From contig NZ_CP058554.1 in assembly GCF_014109725.1 (NCBI RefSeq), positions 3,968,001 to 4,032,000 on the forward strand: a stretch of 64,000 nt of DNA, in the 5' to 3' direction. The translations under genes and the position numbers were made by a program. Positions 33,945 through 43,987 of this stretch are shown here, one piece after another; within the stretch, counting starts at the first letter, position 1; each line of letters begins with the position of its first letter. The notes under the pieces were generated by a model, which was not told the origin of the DNA, ran no database searches, and worked only from the letters and a program-made list of their open reading frames with translations. Origin of the DNA: Comamonas piscis. Lineage in GTDB: Bacteria; Pseudomonadota; Gammaproteobacteria; Burkholderiales; Burkholderiaceae_C.

Positions 33945-34207
33945 AGAGTCGCTAACACGGCCCAGCAAACCGAAGGTTTGCGGTTGAGACTAGGCGTCCC
34001 CGACTAGGCGCCCCCGACTAGGCGCCCCCGACTAGGCGCCCCCGACTAGGCGCCCCCGACTAGGCGTCCCCGACTAGGCGCCCCCGACTAGGCGCCCCCG
34101 ACTAGGCGCCCCCGACTAGGCGCCAAGCCGCAGGCAGTACAAACGTACGACAAGGCTTGGTGCGGCCGGCCAGGTGACGACGTATCAAGGGTTGTGTTAG
34201 CGACTCT
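33945..34207. repeat. 263-bp inverted-repeat-bounded element
   Basis: The element is bounded by perfect 14-base inverted repeats AGAGTCGCTAACAC (33945-33958) and GTGTTAGCGACTCT (34194-34207); with G-T pairs the stem continues 5 more bases. Inside are a hairpin GCAAACC-GAA-GGTTTGC (33965-33981), the tandem array at 33988-34124, and CCAAGCC/GGCTTGG (34123-34129 and 34154-34160). There is no coding capacity worth calling. It sits between convergent genes, and the stop codon of the nitroreductase overlaps its end. It could be a MITE-like or REP-like intergenic element. Confidence 0.6.
33988..34124. repeat. tandem array of a 14-bp unit, nine full copies plus 11 bases
   Basis: The unit is GACTAGGCGCCCCC, repeated without spacers. 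Copies 1 and 6 read GACTAGGCGTCCCC and all others are identical, so the array looks like a 70-bp block of five units that was then duplicated. Copy 10 stops after GACTAGGCGCC. Perfect conservation suggests recent expansion. Confidence 0.97.
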
Positions 34208-34877
34208 AGATTCCGTCGAACCCGCGCATCTGTGCCCAGTCCCCAAACGGCGCCCGCTCTGCCCGCAAGGTGTTGATGGGGGCGGCCAGGTCTTCATACC
34301 CCAGTGCAATGCCATAGGCCACCTTGTAAGGCTCGGGCGCCTTCAGCACCCGCTCCACGGTGTCGCCATAGCGGCGCCAGTAGCCCTGGGCACAGGTGGC
34401 CAGGCCGCGCTCGGTGGCCAGCAGCATGAGCGACTGCAGATAAATGCCCAGATCCACCCACTGCGCATAGCCCATGCGTTCATCGGCAAACACCAGCAAC
34501 CCCACCGGGGCATCAAAAAAGCGGCCGTTCTTGGCCAGCTGCTCCAGCCGGGCAGCCTTGTCCTCCCGGGGGATCTCGATGGTCTTGTACAGGTCCTCGC
34601 CGTTTTTGAAGCGGCGCGTGCGATACGGCTCCCACAGGTTGGGCGGGTAGGTGTAGTTGTTGCCGCCTTCGGGCAACGGCTGCGCGCTGGCAATGGCATC
34701 GGTCAACTCTTGCAAGGCATCGCCTGCCAGCGCCACCACGCGCCAGGGCTGCAAATTGCCGCCGGACGCCGCCTGCGCCGCATCGGCAATCAGGCTGTGC
34801 ACCTCCAGGGCAGGCGGGGCTTTGGGCAAAAAGGAGCGCACCGAGCGGCGCTCTTTCATGGCTTGCGTGACGTTCAT
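34206..34877 (-). CDS. nitroreductase family protein
   Basis: A 223-residue flavin reductase of the nitroreductase superfamily. It starts NVTQAMKERRSVRSFLPKA, the FMN-phosphate arginine/serine motif, then AAQAASGGNLQPWRVVALAG, and ends with a family helix (YKVAYGIALGYED). Members use NAD(P)H to reduce nitroaromatics, quinones or other electrophiles; the natural substrate is unknown. The ATG at 34877 is preferred to a GTG at 34913 because the conserved domain starts there, though both lack a strong ribosome site. Its TAG stop overlaps the right end of the inverted-repeat element. Confidence 0.88.
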   Translation of the reverse strand: MNVTQAMKERRSVRSFLPKAPPALEVHSLIADAAQAASGGNLQPWRVVALAGDALQELTDAIASAQPLPEGGNNYTYPPNLWEPYRTRRFKNGEDLYKTIEIPREDKAARLEQLAKNGRFFDAPVGLLVFADERMGYAQWVDLGIYLQSLMLLATERGLATCAQGYWRRYGDTVERVLKAPEPYKVAYGIALGYEDLAAPINTLRAERAPFGDWAQMRGFDGI

Positions 34878-35019
34878 GGCAAAGGGCTTTCTGGCGTTGA
34901 AAGGGGCGGGCACATGGCAGCCCGCAGTTTAGTGCAGCGCAGCAAATGCAGCTGACACCGAGGTGCCAAGGCCGCCACCGGTTGCTAGCCGCATGGCTGC
35001 GCCCTAGCCCCTTATGCCC

Positions 35020-36954
<1,935 letters not shown>

Positions 36955-37152
36955 GGCTGTCTCCTCAAAGCGGTTGATTTCATCGAACGCTCCGAGACCT
37001 GCCGGCCCTGCTCTGCTGGCTCAGGCCAAGCATTGCTGCATGGCCGCACCATCCCCCTTGTGCGCGCACCGGCCCTGCCGTGCTGTGCGCTGTGACCTCT
37101 GCCCCATGGGGGCGATGGCCGCACCTGTGGCGCACTGACAGGTGCCGTCCCC

Positions 37153-37190
37153 AAAAGACAAAACCCCAGTGCGCGAGGCGCCTGGGGTTT
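37153..37190 (-). terminator. attenuator terminator between the TPP riboswitch and thiC
   Basis: On the minus strand AAACCCCAG (37190-37182) pairs with CTGGGGTTT (37169-37161), followed by TGTCTTTT. Its place 72 bases after the aptamer and before thiC marks it as the expression platform, stopping transcription when TPP is bound. Confidence 0.75.
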
Positions 37191-37261
37191 GCGTTGCCAA
37201 CGGCTGCAGGCGCGTGCTGTGCAACGCTGCCTGCCCACCATGGGCTGTGCTTCAGGGTCCC

Positions 37262-37376
37262 GCTCTTCTTCCGCCGGCATGAACCGGATCAAGTTCGTCG
37301 GGTTCACCGCAGCAGCTGCCGATTCGCAAGAATCAACAGCCCTTTGGCATCTCAGCGCTTATGCACACCCCGGAGC
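37262..37376 (-). ncRNA. TPP riboswitch (THI element)
   Basis: Read on the minus strand it has, in order, GGGGTG, CTGAGAT, GAACCCGA, GAACTTGATCCGGTTCATGC and CCGGCG, which are the conserved pieces of the thiamine pyrophosphate aptamer. GCTC and GAGC at the two ends (37376-37373 and 37265-37262) close stem P1. It controls thiC in response to TPP. Confidence 0.95.
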
Positions 37377-37383
37377 TGCGTGG

Positions 37384-37389
37384 AGTATA
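37384..37389 (-). promoter_or_regulatory. -10 element of the thiC leader
   Basis: TATACT on the minus strand. A start about 7 bases downstream would fall at the 5' edge of the TPP aptamer. The -35 region is poor (GGCGCA at 17-base spacing). Confidence 0.5.
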
Positions 37390-37566
37390 GCGGGTTCAGG
37401 CGGTGCTGCGCCAGCCCCCGCCGCCGGCAGCGCAAACCCGCGCTGGTGCTTACCCCAGTAGGCGCGCGCGATGCAGCCTGCAACCATCGGGGCGCAGCAG
37501 CCCACGGGTGCGCCGCACCTGGCCCTCGCGCTGTCCGCATGTCTATTTGAACAAGGAGACCTTCCG

Positions 37567-38805
37567 ATGAAAGTTCCTGCAATGCCCTCTTTGCGTTCTG
37601 CGCTGCCGCACCGGCGACGAGCGATCTCGGCCGCTGCCGCTGGTTGCGTGCTCGCCCTGTTCGCCCAGGGCGCACTGGCGCAAGACAAGGTCCGGATCGG
37701 CTTTATCACCGACATGTCCAGCGTCTATGCCGACGTGGATGGCAAAGGCGGCGCCCTGGCCTTGCAGATGGCGATTGACGACTTTGGCGGCAAACTGCTG
37801 GGCAAGCCAGTGGAGCTGATGGTGGCCGACCACCAGAACAAAGCGGACGTGGCGGCTTCCAAGGCCCGCGAGTGGTTTGACCAGCGTGATATGCAGATGC
37901 TGGTGGGCGGCACCACGTCCAGCACCGGCCTGGCGATGGCCAAGGTGGCCGAAGAGAAAAAGCGCCTCATCATCGTGAACGGCTCGGGCACATCGGCCCT
38001 CACCAACGACCAGTGCAGCCCCTACACCGTGCACTATGCCTATGACACCGTCGCGCTGGCCAAGGGCACTGGCGGCGCCATTGTGGGCCTGGGCGACAAG
38101 GACTGGTTCTTTCTGACCGCCGACTATGCCTTTGGCCATGCGCTGGAGGCCGACACCACCAAGGTGATCAAGGCCGCAGGCGGCCGCGTGATCGGGGCCG
38201 TGCGGCACCCGATCAATGCCTCGGATTTCTCGTCCTTCTTGCTGCAGGCCCAAAGCTCCAAGGCCCAGATTCTGGCCATGGCCAATGCGGGCGGTGACAC
38301 CATCAACACCATCAAGGCTGCGCGGGAGTTTGGCGTTACCAAAACCATGAAGCTGGCCGGCATGCTGCTGTTCAGCTCGGACATCCACAGCCTGGGTCTC
38401 AAGCAGACCGAAGGCCTGATGTTCACCGACAGCTGGCATTGGGATTTGAACCCCGAGAGCCGCAAGTTCTCGGACCGCTTCTTCGAGAAATTCAAGAAGA
38501 TGCCCACCTCCCTGCAGGCGGCCGATTACTCGGCGATGATGACCTACCTGAAGACGGCGGACCGGATCAAATCCACCGATTCGGACAAGGTGGTGGCCGC
38601 GCTGAAGGCCGAACCCCTGTCCGACTTTTATGCCAAGGGCGTCGTCCGCCCCGATGGCCGCTACGCCCATGACATGTACCTGATGCAGGTCAAGACACCG
38701 GCCGAGTCGAAAGGCGCCTGGGATTACTTCAAGGTGCTCAAGACGCTGGGCCCTGACGAGGTCTGGACCACCAAGGCCGAATCCAGCTGCAAGCTCTGGA
38801 AATAA
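37567..38805 (+). CDS. LivK-type ABC transporter substrate-binding protein (paralogue 2)
   Basis: A 412-residue periplasmic binding protein with a basic signal peptide (LPHRRRAISAAAAG, cleavage near ALA/QDK). It shares IGFITDMSSVYADVDGKGG, VADHQNKADVAA, ADYAFGHALEADT and MPTSLQAADYSAMM with the other two receptors here. It is convergent with the livM end of the liv operon, so it is transcribed alone. AAGGAG sits about 10 bases before the ATG at 37567; an in-frame frame upstream to 37471 is not part of the protein. It is more similar by eye to the operon-borne copy at 40891 than to the copy at 31853. Confidence 0.9.
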   Translation: MKVPAMPSLRSALPHRRRAISAAAAGCVLALFAQGALAQDKVRIGFITDMSSVYADVDGKGGALALQMAIDDFGGKLLGKPVELMVADHQNKADVAASKAREWFDQRDMQMLVGGTTSSTGLAMAKVAEEKKRLIIVNGSGTSALTNDQCSPYTVHYAYDTVALAKGTGGAIVGLGDKDWFFLTADYAFGHALEADTTKVIKAAGGRVIGAVRHPINASDFSSFLLQAQSSKAQILAMANAGGDTINTIKAAREFGVTKTMKLAGMLLFSSDIHSLGLKQTEGLMFTDSWHWDLNPESRKFSDRFFEKFKKMPTSLQAADYSAMMTYLKTADRIKSTDSDKVVAALKAEPLSDFYAKGVVRPDGRYAHDMYLMQVKTPAESKGAWDYFKVLKTLGPDEVWTTKAESSCKLWK

Positions 38806-38828
38806 GGCCCCCGCTCCTCCCCAAAAAC

Positions 38829-38853
38829 AAAGGCTCGCGCAATGCGAGCCTTT
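38829..38853. terminator. bidirectional terminator between livK paralogue 2 and livM
   Basis: AAAGGCTCGC (38829-38838) and GCGAGCCTTT (38844-38853) form a perfect 10-base-pair stem with a 5-base loop. It is strongest in the minus direction, where TTTGTTTTTGG follows. Confidence 0.85.
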
Positions 38854-38879
38854 GACTTGGGCGGGTCTGCGACCCTCCG

Positions 38880-39863
38880 CTATTTCTTCTTGCGGTCGAT
38901 GAAGGCGATCAACTCGCCCATGATGCCGCGGCGGAATGCCAGCACACAGATCACAAAAATCAGGCCGGTCACGATCGTCACCGACTCACCCAAGGTGTTG
39001 AACCACTCGACGCCGGTCAAGCGCGACAGCCAGGTGCCGATATCGCCGATCTTGTTTTCCAGCGCGACGATCACCGCCGAGCCGACGATCGGGCCCGAGA
39101 GCAGGCCCAGGCCACCGACCAGGGTCATCAGAATGACCTGGCCAGATGCCGTCCAGTGCACATCCGTCAAGGTGGCAAAGCCCAGCACCACCGTCTTGAG
39201 CGAACCTGCCAGCCCGGCCAGTGCTGCCGAGATAACAAAGGCCAGCAGCTTGAAGCGGTCCACGTCATAGCCCAGCGAGATGGCACGCGGCTCGTTTTCC
39301 TTCAGGGCCTTGAGCACCTGGCCGAAAGGCGAATGCACCGTGCGCATGATCAGCAGGAAGGCCAGCACCACGATGGCCAGCGCCACGTAGTACATGGTCC
39401 AGTCGCTCTCCAGGCTCAGCACGCCGAACAGCTTGCCGCGCGGCACCGCTTGCAGGCCGTCCTCACCACCGGTAAAGGGCATTTGCAGACAGGCAAAGAA
39501 CAGCATCTGCGCGAGCGCCAAGGTGATCATCGAGAAATAAATCCCCTGGCGGCGAATGGCCAGCCAGCCAAACACCACACCCAGCGCGGCACCAAAGGCC
39601 ACCCCTAGCAAAATGCCCAGCTCCGGCGTCAAATGCCAGACCTTGATCGCATGGCCGGTGATGTAGGCCGCGCCCCCAAAGAAGGCCGCATGGCCGAAGG
39701 ACAGCAGACCGGTATAGCCCAGCAGCAGGTTGAAGGCACAGGCAAACAGTGCAAAGCACATCAGCTTCATCACGAACACCGGGTAGGCACCCATGAATGG
39801 CGCAGCAATCATGCCGAGCAGCAGCAGCCCATACCCCAGTTTGGCAAATTTCTTGGAATTCAT
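38880..39863 (-). CDS. livM: branched-chain amino acid-type ABC permease LivM
   Basis: A 327-residue inner-membrane permease with about ten helices. FNLLLGYTGLLSFGHAAFFG is the LivM signature, and ALKENEPRAISLGYDVDRFKLLAF is the cytoplasmic loop that docks the ATPase. GQVILMTLVGGLGLLSGPIVGSA ends the fold. It is last in a minus-strand operon livG-livF-livK-livH-livM, 9 bases after livH. The substrate is defined by the receptor and could be amino acids or related compounds. Confidence 0.93.
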   Translation of the reverse strand: MNSKKFAKLGYGLLLLGMIAAPFMGAYPVFVMKLMCFALFACAFNLLLGYTGLLSFGHAAFFGGAAYITGHAIKVWHLTPELGILLGVAFGAALGVVFGWLAIRRQGIYFSMITLALAQMLFFACLQMPFTGGEDGLQAVPRGKLFGVLSLESDWTMYYVALAIVVLAFLLIMRTVHSPFGQVLKALKENEPRAISLGYDVDRFKLLAFVISAALAGLAGSLKTVVLGFATLTDVHWTASGQVILMTLVGGLGLLSGPIVGSAVIVALENKIGDIGTWLSRLTGVEWFNTLGESVTIVTGLIFVICVLAFRRGIMGELIAFIDRKKK

Positions 39864-39872
39864 CCCCTCACC

Positions 39873-40757
39873 TCACTTCGCTTTGCCAAACAGGCCAGCC
39901 GGGCGCACCAGCAGCACGATGACCATGATCACGAACACGACCGTGGCCGAGGCTTCCGGGTAGAAAACCTTGGTCAAGCCTTCGATGATGCCCAGACCCA
40001 GACCGGTGACGATGGCACCCATGATGGAGCCCATGCCCCCAATCACCACCACGGCAAACACGGTGATGATCAGGTTCTGGCCCATCAGCGGCGTGACCTG
40101 GTAGACCGGCGCTGCCAGCACGCCGGCAAAGGCGGCCAGGCCGACTCCAAAGGCGTAGGTCAGCATGATCATCAGCGGCACGTTCACACCGAAAGCCTCG
40201 ACCAGACGCGGGTTCTCGGTGCCGGCACGCAGGTAGGCACCCAGGCGGGTTTTCTCGATCACGAACCAGGTCGCAAAGCAGACGACCAGCGAGGCCACCA
40301 CTACCCACATGCGGTAGTTGGGCAGCAGCATCACGCCAACATTCGTGGCGCCTTCGAGCAGCTCGGGCGTGTCATAGCCCAGGCCGGAGACGCCGTAGAT
40401 CGAGCGGAACACGCCCTCGATCAGCAGCGACAGACCCAGGGTCAGCAGCAGGCCGTAGAGATGGTCGAGCTTGTAGATATGCCGCAGCAAGAAGCGCTCG
40501 ATCAGCACCCCGATGATGCCCACCAGGATCGGCGACAGCAGCAGCATCACCCAGTAGTTGATCCCGAAATAGGACCCTGCCATCCAGGTGAACATGGCGC
40601 CTAGCATGAACAATGCGCCATGGGCGAAATTGATCACGTTGAGCAGGCCAAAAATCACGGCCAATCCCAGACTGAGAATGGCATAGAACGAGCCGTTGAC
40701 CAGACCCAGCAAGAGCTGGCTCATCAAGGCCGGTAGTGAAATACCAAAGATTTCCAT
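39873..40757 (-). CDS. livH: branched-chain amino acid-type ABC permease LivH
   Basis: A 294-residue permease with about eight helices. It starts LPALMSQLLLGLVNGSFYAI and has INFAHGALFMLGAM, the LivH signature. RAGTENPRLVEAFGVNVPLM is the ATPase-docking loop, and GGMGSIMGAIVTGLGLGIIEG is near the end. It partners with LivM to form the channel. The gene lies 133 bases downstream of the receptor gene, a gap without a clear terminator, so it is probably still co-transcribed. Confidence 0.93.
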   Translation of the reverse strand: MEIFGISLPALMSQLLLGLVNGSFYAILSLGLAVIFGLLNVINFAHGALFMLGAMFTWMAGSYFGINYWVMLLLSPILVGIIGVLIERFLLRHIYKLDHLYGLLLTLGLSLLIEGVFRSIYGVSGLGYDTPELLEGATNVGVMLLPNYRMWVVVASLVVCFATWFVIEKTRLGAYLRAGTENPRLVEAFGVNVPLMIMLTYAFGVGLAAFAGVLAAPVYQVTPLMGQNLIITVFAVVVIGGMGSIMGAIVTGLGLGIIEGLTKVFYPEASATVVFVIMVIVLLVRPAGLFGKAK

Positions 40758-40890
40758 GAAGAGCTCACGAATCGGTGAATGAACACAACACGCTTGGCGT
40801 CAGGCTGCTGCTGCCATCGGCACCCGTTCCACCAGCGGTGGGCAGGGGCCTGGGCAGGCAACGATGGCGCAGCTTAGGCGTGCGCGGTGC

Positions 40891-42087
40891 TTACTTCCAG
40901 AGCGCGCACTTGGATTCGGCCTTGGTCGTCCAGACCTGGTCTGCAGGCAAGGTGGACAGGACCTTCAGGTAATCCCAGGGCTTCTTGGATTCGGCAGGCG
41001 ACTTGGCTTCCACCAGGTACATGTCGTGGGCATAGCGGCCATCGGGGCGGATGACACCCTTGCCGTAGAAGTCGTTCAGCGGCGTGCTCTTGAGGTAGGC
41101 CATGACCTTGTCGGCATCGGTGGTCTTGACCGCCTCGACCGCCTTCAGGTAGTTCATCGTGGCCGAGTAGTCAGCGGCATGCAGATCGGTGGGCATGCGC
41201 TTGGTCTTGGCGAAGAACTTGTCGGCAAACTTGCGCGTCTCGTCGTTCAGATCCCAGTACCAGCTGGTGGTGTGCAGCAGGCCTTCGGTGTTCTTCAAGC
41301 CCATGCTGTGGATGTCGGACAGGAAGACCAGCAAGCCGGCGGTCTTCATGCTCTTGTTGATGCCGAACTCACGCGCGGCCTTGATGGCATTGATGGTGTC
41401 GCCACCGGCATTGGCCAGTCCCAGGATCTGGGCCTTGGAGCTTTGCGCCTGCAGCAGGAAGGACGAGAAATCGGAGGCATTGAGCGGGTGGCGCACGGAG
41501 CCCAGCACCTGGCCGCCCTTGGCCTTGATCACCGCCGTGGTGTCGGCTTCCAGCGAATGGCCAAATGCGTAGTCAGCCGTCAGGAAGAACCAGGACTTGC
41601 CGCCCCGGTCCACCACGGCGCCGCCGGTGCCCTTGGCCAGCGCCACGGTGTCGTAGGCGTAGTGCACGGTGTAGGGGCTGCATTGCTCATTGGTCAGCGC
41701 AGACGAGCCTGCACCGCTGTTGAAGTAGACGCGCTTTTTCTCTTGGGCCACCTTGGCAGCGGCCAGTGCCGTGCCAGAGTTGGTGCCACCAAACAGCATG
41801 GTCACGCCAGCGGTGTCGATCCATTCGCGTGCCTTGGAGGCAGCGATGTCGGCCTTGTTCTGGTGGTCGGCCGATACCATCTCGATCGGTTGGCCCAGCA
41901 GCTTGCCGCCAAAGTCATCGATCGCCATCTGGATGGCGACGGCGCCGTTCTTGCCTTCGACATCGGCGTAGAGGCTGGACATGTCCGTGATGAAGCCGAT
42001 CTTCACCTTTTCTTGTGCCTGGGCAGCGCCTGCGGACAGAGCGGCCAAACATGCCACCTGGGCAAGGGCTTTGAGCTTTGCTTTCAT
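40891..42087 (-). CDS. livK: LivK-type ABC transporter substrate-binding protein (paralogue 3, in operon)
   Basis: A 398-residue periplasmic receptor with a signal peptide ending near AQA/QEK. IGFITDMSSLYADVEGKNG, SADHQNKADIAA, ADYAFGHSLEADT and MPTDLHAADYSATMNYL match the paralogues at 31853 and 37567. AGGAG stands before the ATG at 42087. This copy is inside the liv operon, between livF and livH, so it is the cognate receptor of that transporter. The large upstream distance to livF is 76 bases. Confidence 0.92.
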   Translation of the reverse strand: MKAKLKALAQVACLAALSAGAAQAQEKVKIGFITDMSSLYADVEGKNGAVAIQMAIDDFGGKLLGQPIEMVSADHQNKADIAASKAREWIDTAGVTMLFGGTNSGTALAAAKVAQEKKRVYFNSGAGSSALTNEQCSPYTVHYAYDTVALAKGTGGAVVDRGGKSWFFLTADYAFGHSLEADTTAVIKAKGGQVLGSVRHPLNASDFSSFLLQAQSSKAQILGLANAGGDTINAIKAAREFGINKSMKTAGLLVFLSDIHSMGLKNTEGLLHTTSWYWDLNDETRKFADKFFAKTKRMPTDLHAADYSATMNYLKAVEAVKTTDADKVMAYLKSTPLNDFYGKGVIRPDGRYAHDMYLVEAKSPAESKKPWDYLKVLSTLPADQVWTTKAESKCALWK

Positions 42088-42163
42088 CTTTGTCTCCTAA
42101 AAAATATCTGTTTTCAATACAAGGCAGCAGTCTTCGCTGCGCCAGGGTTGCAAAAGGTGGGGA

Positions 42164-42886
42164 CTAGACCCCCAGCAAGGTGTTGAGCAAAGGCATCTTG
42201 CCTTCCAGCTCACCCGAGCTGAACTGCTCGACGATCTGGCCGTGTTCCATCACATAGAGGCGGTCGGCCAGCGGTGCGGCAAAGCGGAAGTTTTGCTCCA
42301 CCATTACGATGGTGTAGCCCTTGGCACGCAGGCTCACGATCATGCGGGCCAGGGCCTGCACGATGACGGGAGCCAGGCCTTCGGAGATTTCATCGAGCAG
42401 CAGCAGCTTGGCGCCCGTGCGCAAGATGCGCGCCACGGCCAGCATCTGCTGCTCGCCCCCCGACAGGCGCGTGCCCGGGCTGTGGCGGCGTTCGGCCAGG
42501 TTGGGGAACATCTCGTAGATCTCTTCGACCGACATGCCGGCCGAGCCGGTTTTCAGGTCCGGCGGCAGCATCAGGTTTTCTTCGCAAGAGAGGCTGGCAA
42601 AAATGCCGCGCTCTTCCGGGCAGTAACCCAGGCCCAAATGCGCAATCTTGTGCGTGGGCATCTGGATGGTTTCCACGCCATGGATCTTGATCGAGCCCTT
42701 GCGCGAACCCGTCAGGCCCATGACGGCCCGCATCGTGGATGTGCGGCCCGCACCATTGCGGCCCAGCAGGGTCACCACTTCGCCGGGCATCACGCGCATG
42801 TTCACGCCATGCAGCACATGCGATTCGCCATACCAGGCATGCAGATCGCTGATCTCCAGTGCGGGCACTCCGTTGTTCTCGTTCAT
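42164..42886 (-). CDS. livF: ABC transporter ATP-binding protein LivF
   Basis: A 240-residue ATPase with the Walker A motif LLGRNGAGRTSTMRAVMG (Arg replaces the usual Lys in GRNGAGKT), the ABC signature LSGGEQQMLAVARIL and Walker B LLLLDEISEGLAP. The LivF-type EERGIFASLSCEENL and the C-terminal LNTLLGV are typical. The GxGAGRT change removes the phosphate-binding lysine, which would normally cripple ATP hydrolysis at this site. LivG next door keeps its lysine. It follows livG with one base between. Confidence 0.92.
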   Translation of the reverse strand: MNENNGVPALEISDLHAWYGESHVLHGVNMRVMPGEVVTLLGRNGAGRTSTMRAVMGLTGSRKGSIKIHGVETIQMPTHKIAHLGLGYCPEERGIFASLSCEENLMLPPDLKTGSAGMSVEEIYEMFPNLAERRHSPGTRLSGGEQQMLAVARILRTGAKLLLLDEISEGLAPVIVQALARMIVSLRAKGYTIVMVEQNFRFAAPLADRLYVMEHGQIVEQFSSGELEGKMPLLNTLLGV

Positions 42887-42887
42887 G

Positions 42888-43658
42888 TCAGTGCGCTCCC
42901 TGCAGCTGGCCGTCAGTCGTTCCCATATACGCTTCCATCACCTGCGGGTTTTGCGACACCGTTTGGTAGTCGCCCTCCGCCAGGATGGCACCGCGCTGCA
43001 GCACCGTAATGCGGTCGGCAATGGTGGAGATGACCTTCATGTTGTGCTCGACCATCAAGATGGTGCGGCCGGCCGATACCTTCTTGATCAGCTGGGTGAC
43101 GCGCTCCACGTCTTCATGGCCCATGCCCTGGGTGGGCTCATCGAGCAGCATCAGCTCGGGCTCCATCGCCAAGGTGGTGGCAATCTCCAGCGCGCGCTTT
43201 TGGCCATAAGGCAGGTTCAAGGTGATCTCGTCGGCCAGATGGGCCAGGCCCACCTCTTCGAGCAAGGCCACCGCGCGGCCGTTGAGCTTGTCCAGGCTGC
43301 GCTCGCTGCTCCAGAAATGGAAGGAGGTGCCCAGCTTGCGCTGCAAGGCGATGCGCACGTTCTCCATCAGGCTCAGGTGCGGGAACACCGCCGAGATCTG
43401 GAACGAGCGGATCACCCCCCGGCGGGCAATCTGCGCCGGCTCCTCGCTGGTGATATCCGTTCCGTTGAAATGGATGATGCCCTTGGTGGGCGTCAAAAAC
43501 TTGGTGAGCAGGTTGAAGCACGTCGTCTTGCCGGCACCGTTAGGGCCGATCAATGCATGGATCGAGCCCCGTTGCACCGACAGGTTGACATTGCTGACTG
43601 CTGTAAATCCCCGAAATTCTTTGGTGAGATCTCGGGTTTGAAGAATGACATCACTCAT
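42888..43658 (-). CDS. livG: ABC transporter ATP-binding protein LivG
   Basis: A 256-residue ATPase with Walker A ALIGPNGAGKTTCFNLLTKF, a LivG-type insert (RRGVIRSFQISAVFPHLSLM), Walker B LMLLDEPTQGM and the switch histidine in ILMVEHNMKV. The signature loop reads NLPYGQKRALEIATTL, as in most LivG proteins, where LSYGxQR replaces LSGGQ. It is the first gene of the liv operon. ATG at 43658 is preferred over GTG at 43664; neither has a good ribosome site. A weak minus-strand -10 (TATATT, 43715-43710) lies upstream. Confidence 0.92.
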   Translation of the reverse strand: MSDVILQTRDLTKEFRGFTAVSNVNLSVQRGSIHALIGPNGAGKTTCFNLLTKFLTPTKGIIHFNGTDITSEEPAQIARRGVIRSFQISAVFPHLSLMENVRIALQRKLGTSFHFWSSERSLDKLNGRAVALLEEVGLAHLADEITLNLPYGQKRALEIATTLAMEPELMLLDEPTQGMGHEDVERVTQLIKKVSAGRTILMVEHNMKVISTIADRITVLQRGAILAEGDYQTVSQNPQVMEAYMGTTDGQLQGAH

Positions 43659-43987
43659 GGGCACGGCACCGCTTCGCTGGAAAAAAGTGCGGCGTCATTC
43701 CTGAATGGAAATATACGCCGCTTCGATGCTGCCAATACTAGGAAAGAATACTGCAATGCAACAGTGGGGAAAGCCTGTAGGTGAGGCTGCGTACGCGTTT
43801 ACCCGCGCGCTTTATGCGCTCACTTTTTGATAGTCACCTGAGGGACAAGCGGTCGTCTTTTTGTCATCTGAATCAAGCATGGGCGACAATGCGCAGCCCT
43901 TGGTCTGGATGATCCATACGCGCTGTGCATCGTCGGTAAGGGCGCCTGCATCGGCAGGCGAACTGCTGCCAAGGTGACAGCGCAGGT
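43659..43987. other. 329-base gap between the DUF1178 gene and livG
   Basis: It contains a likely minus-strand promoter for livG (TATATT at 43715-43710, with only a weak GTATTG 17 bases before it) and a stem CGCCTGC-ATCG-GCAGGCG (about 43946-43963) without a T-run that might end the nuo/DUF1178 transcript. No gene is supported; a frame crossing it (43812-44384) is a shadow. Confidence 0.5.

Larger units (their letters stand above)
36955..37566. other. 612-base divergent region: thiC leader and livK-like 5' end
   Basis: From thiC outward it holds about 200 bases without a clear feature, the attenuator stem (37153-37190), the TPP riboswitch (37262-37376) and a -10 element (37384-37389). The remaining 180 bases belong to the upstream region of the livK-like gene at 37567, in which I see no strong promoter. 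Confidence 0.7.

Noticed and set aside
33988..34124. Possible CRISPR array
   Set aside because: The 14-bp units are directly abutting with no spacers, and no cas gene is in the window.
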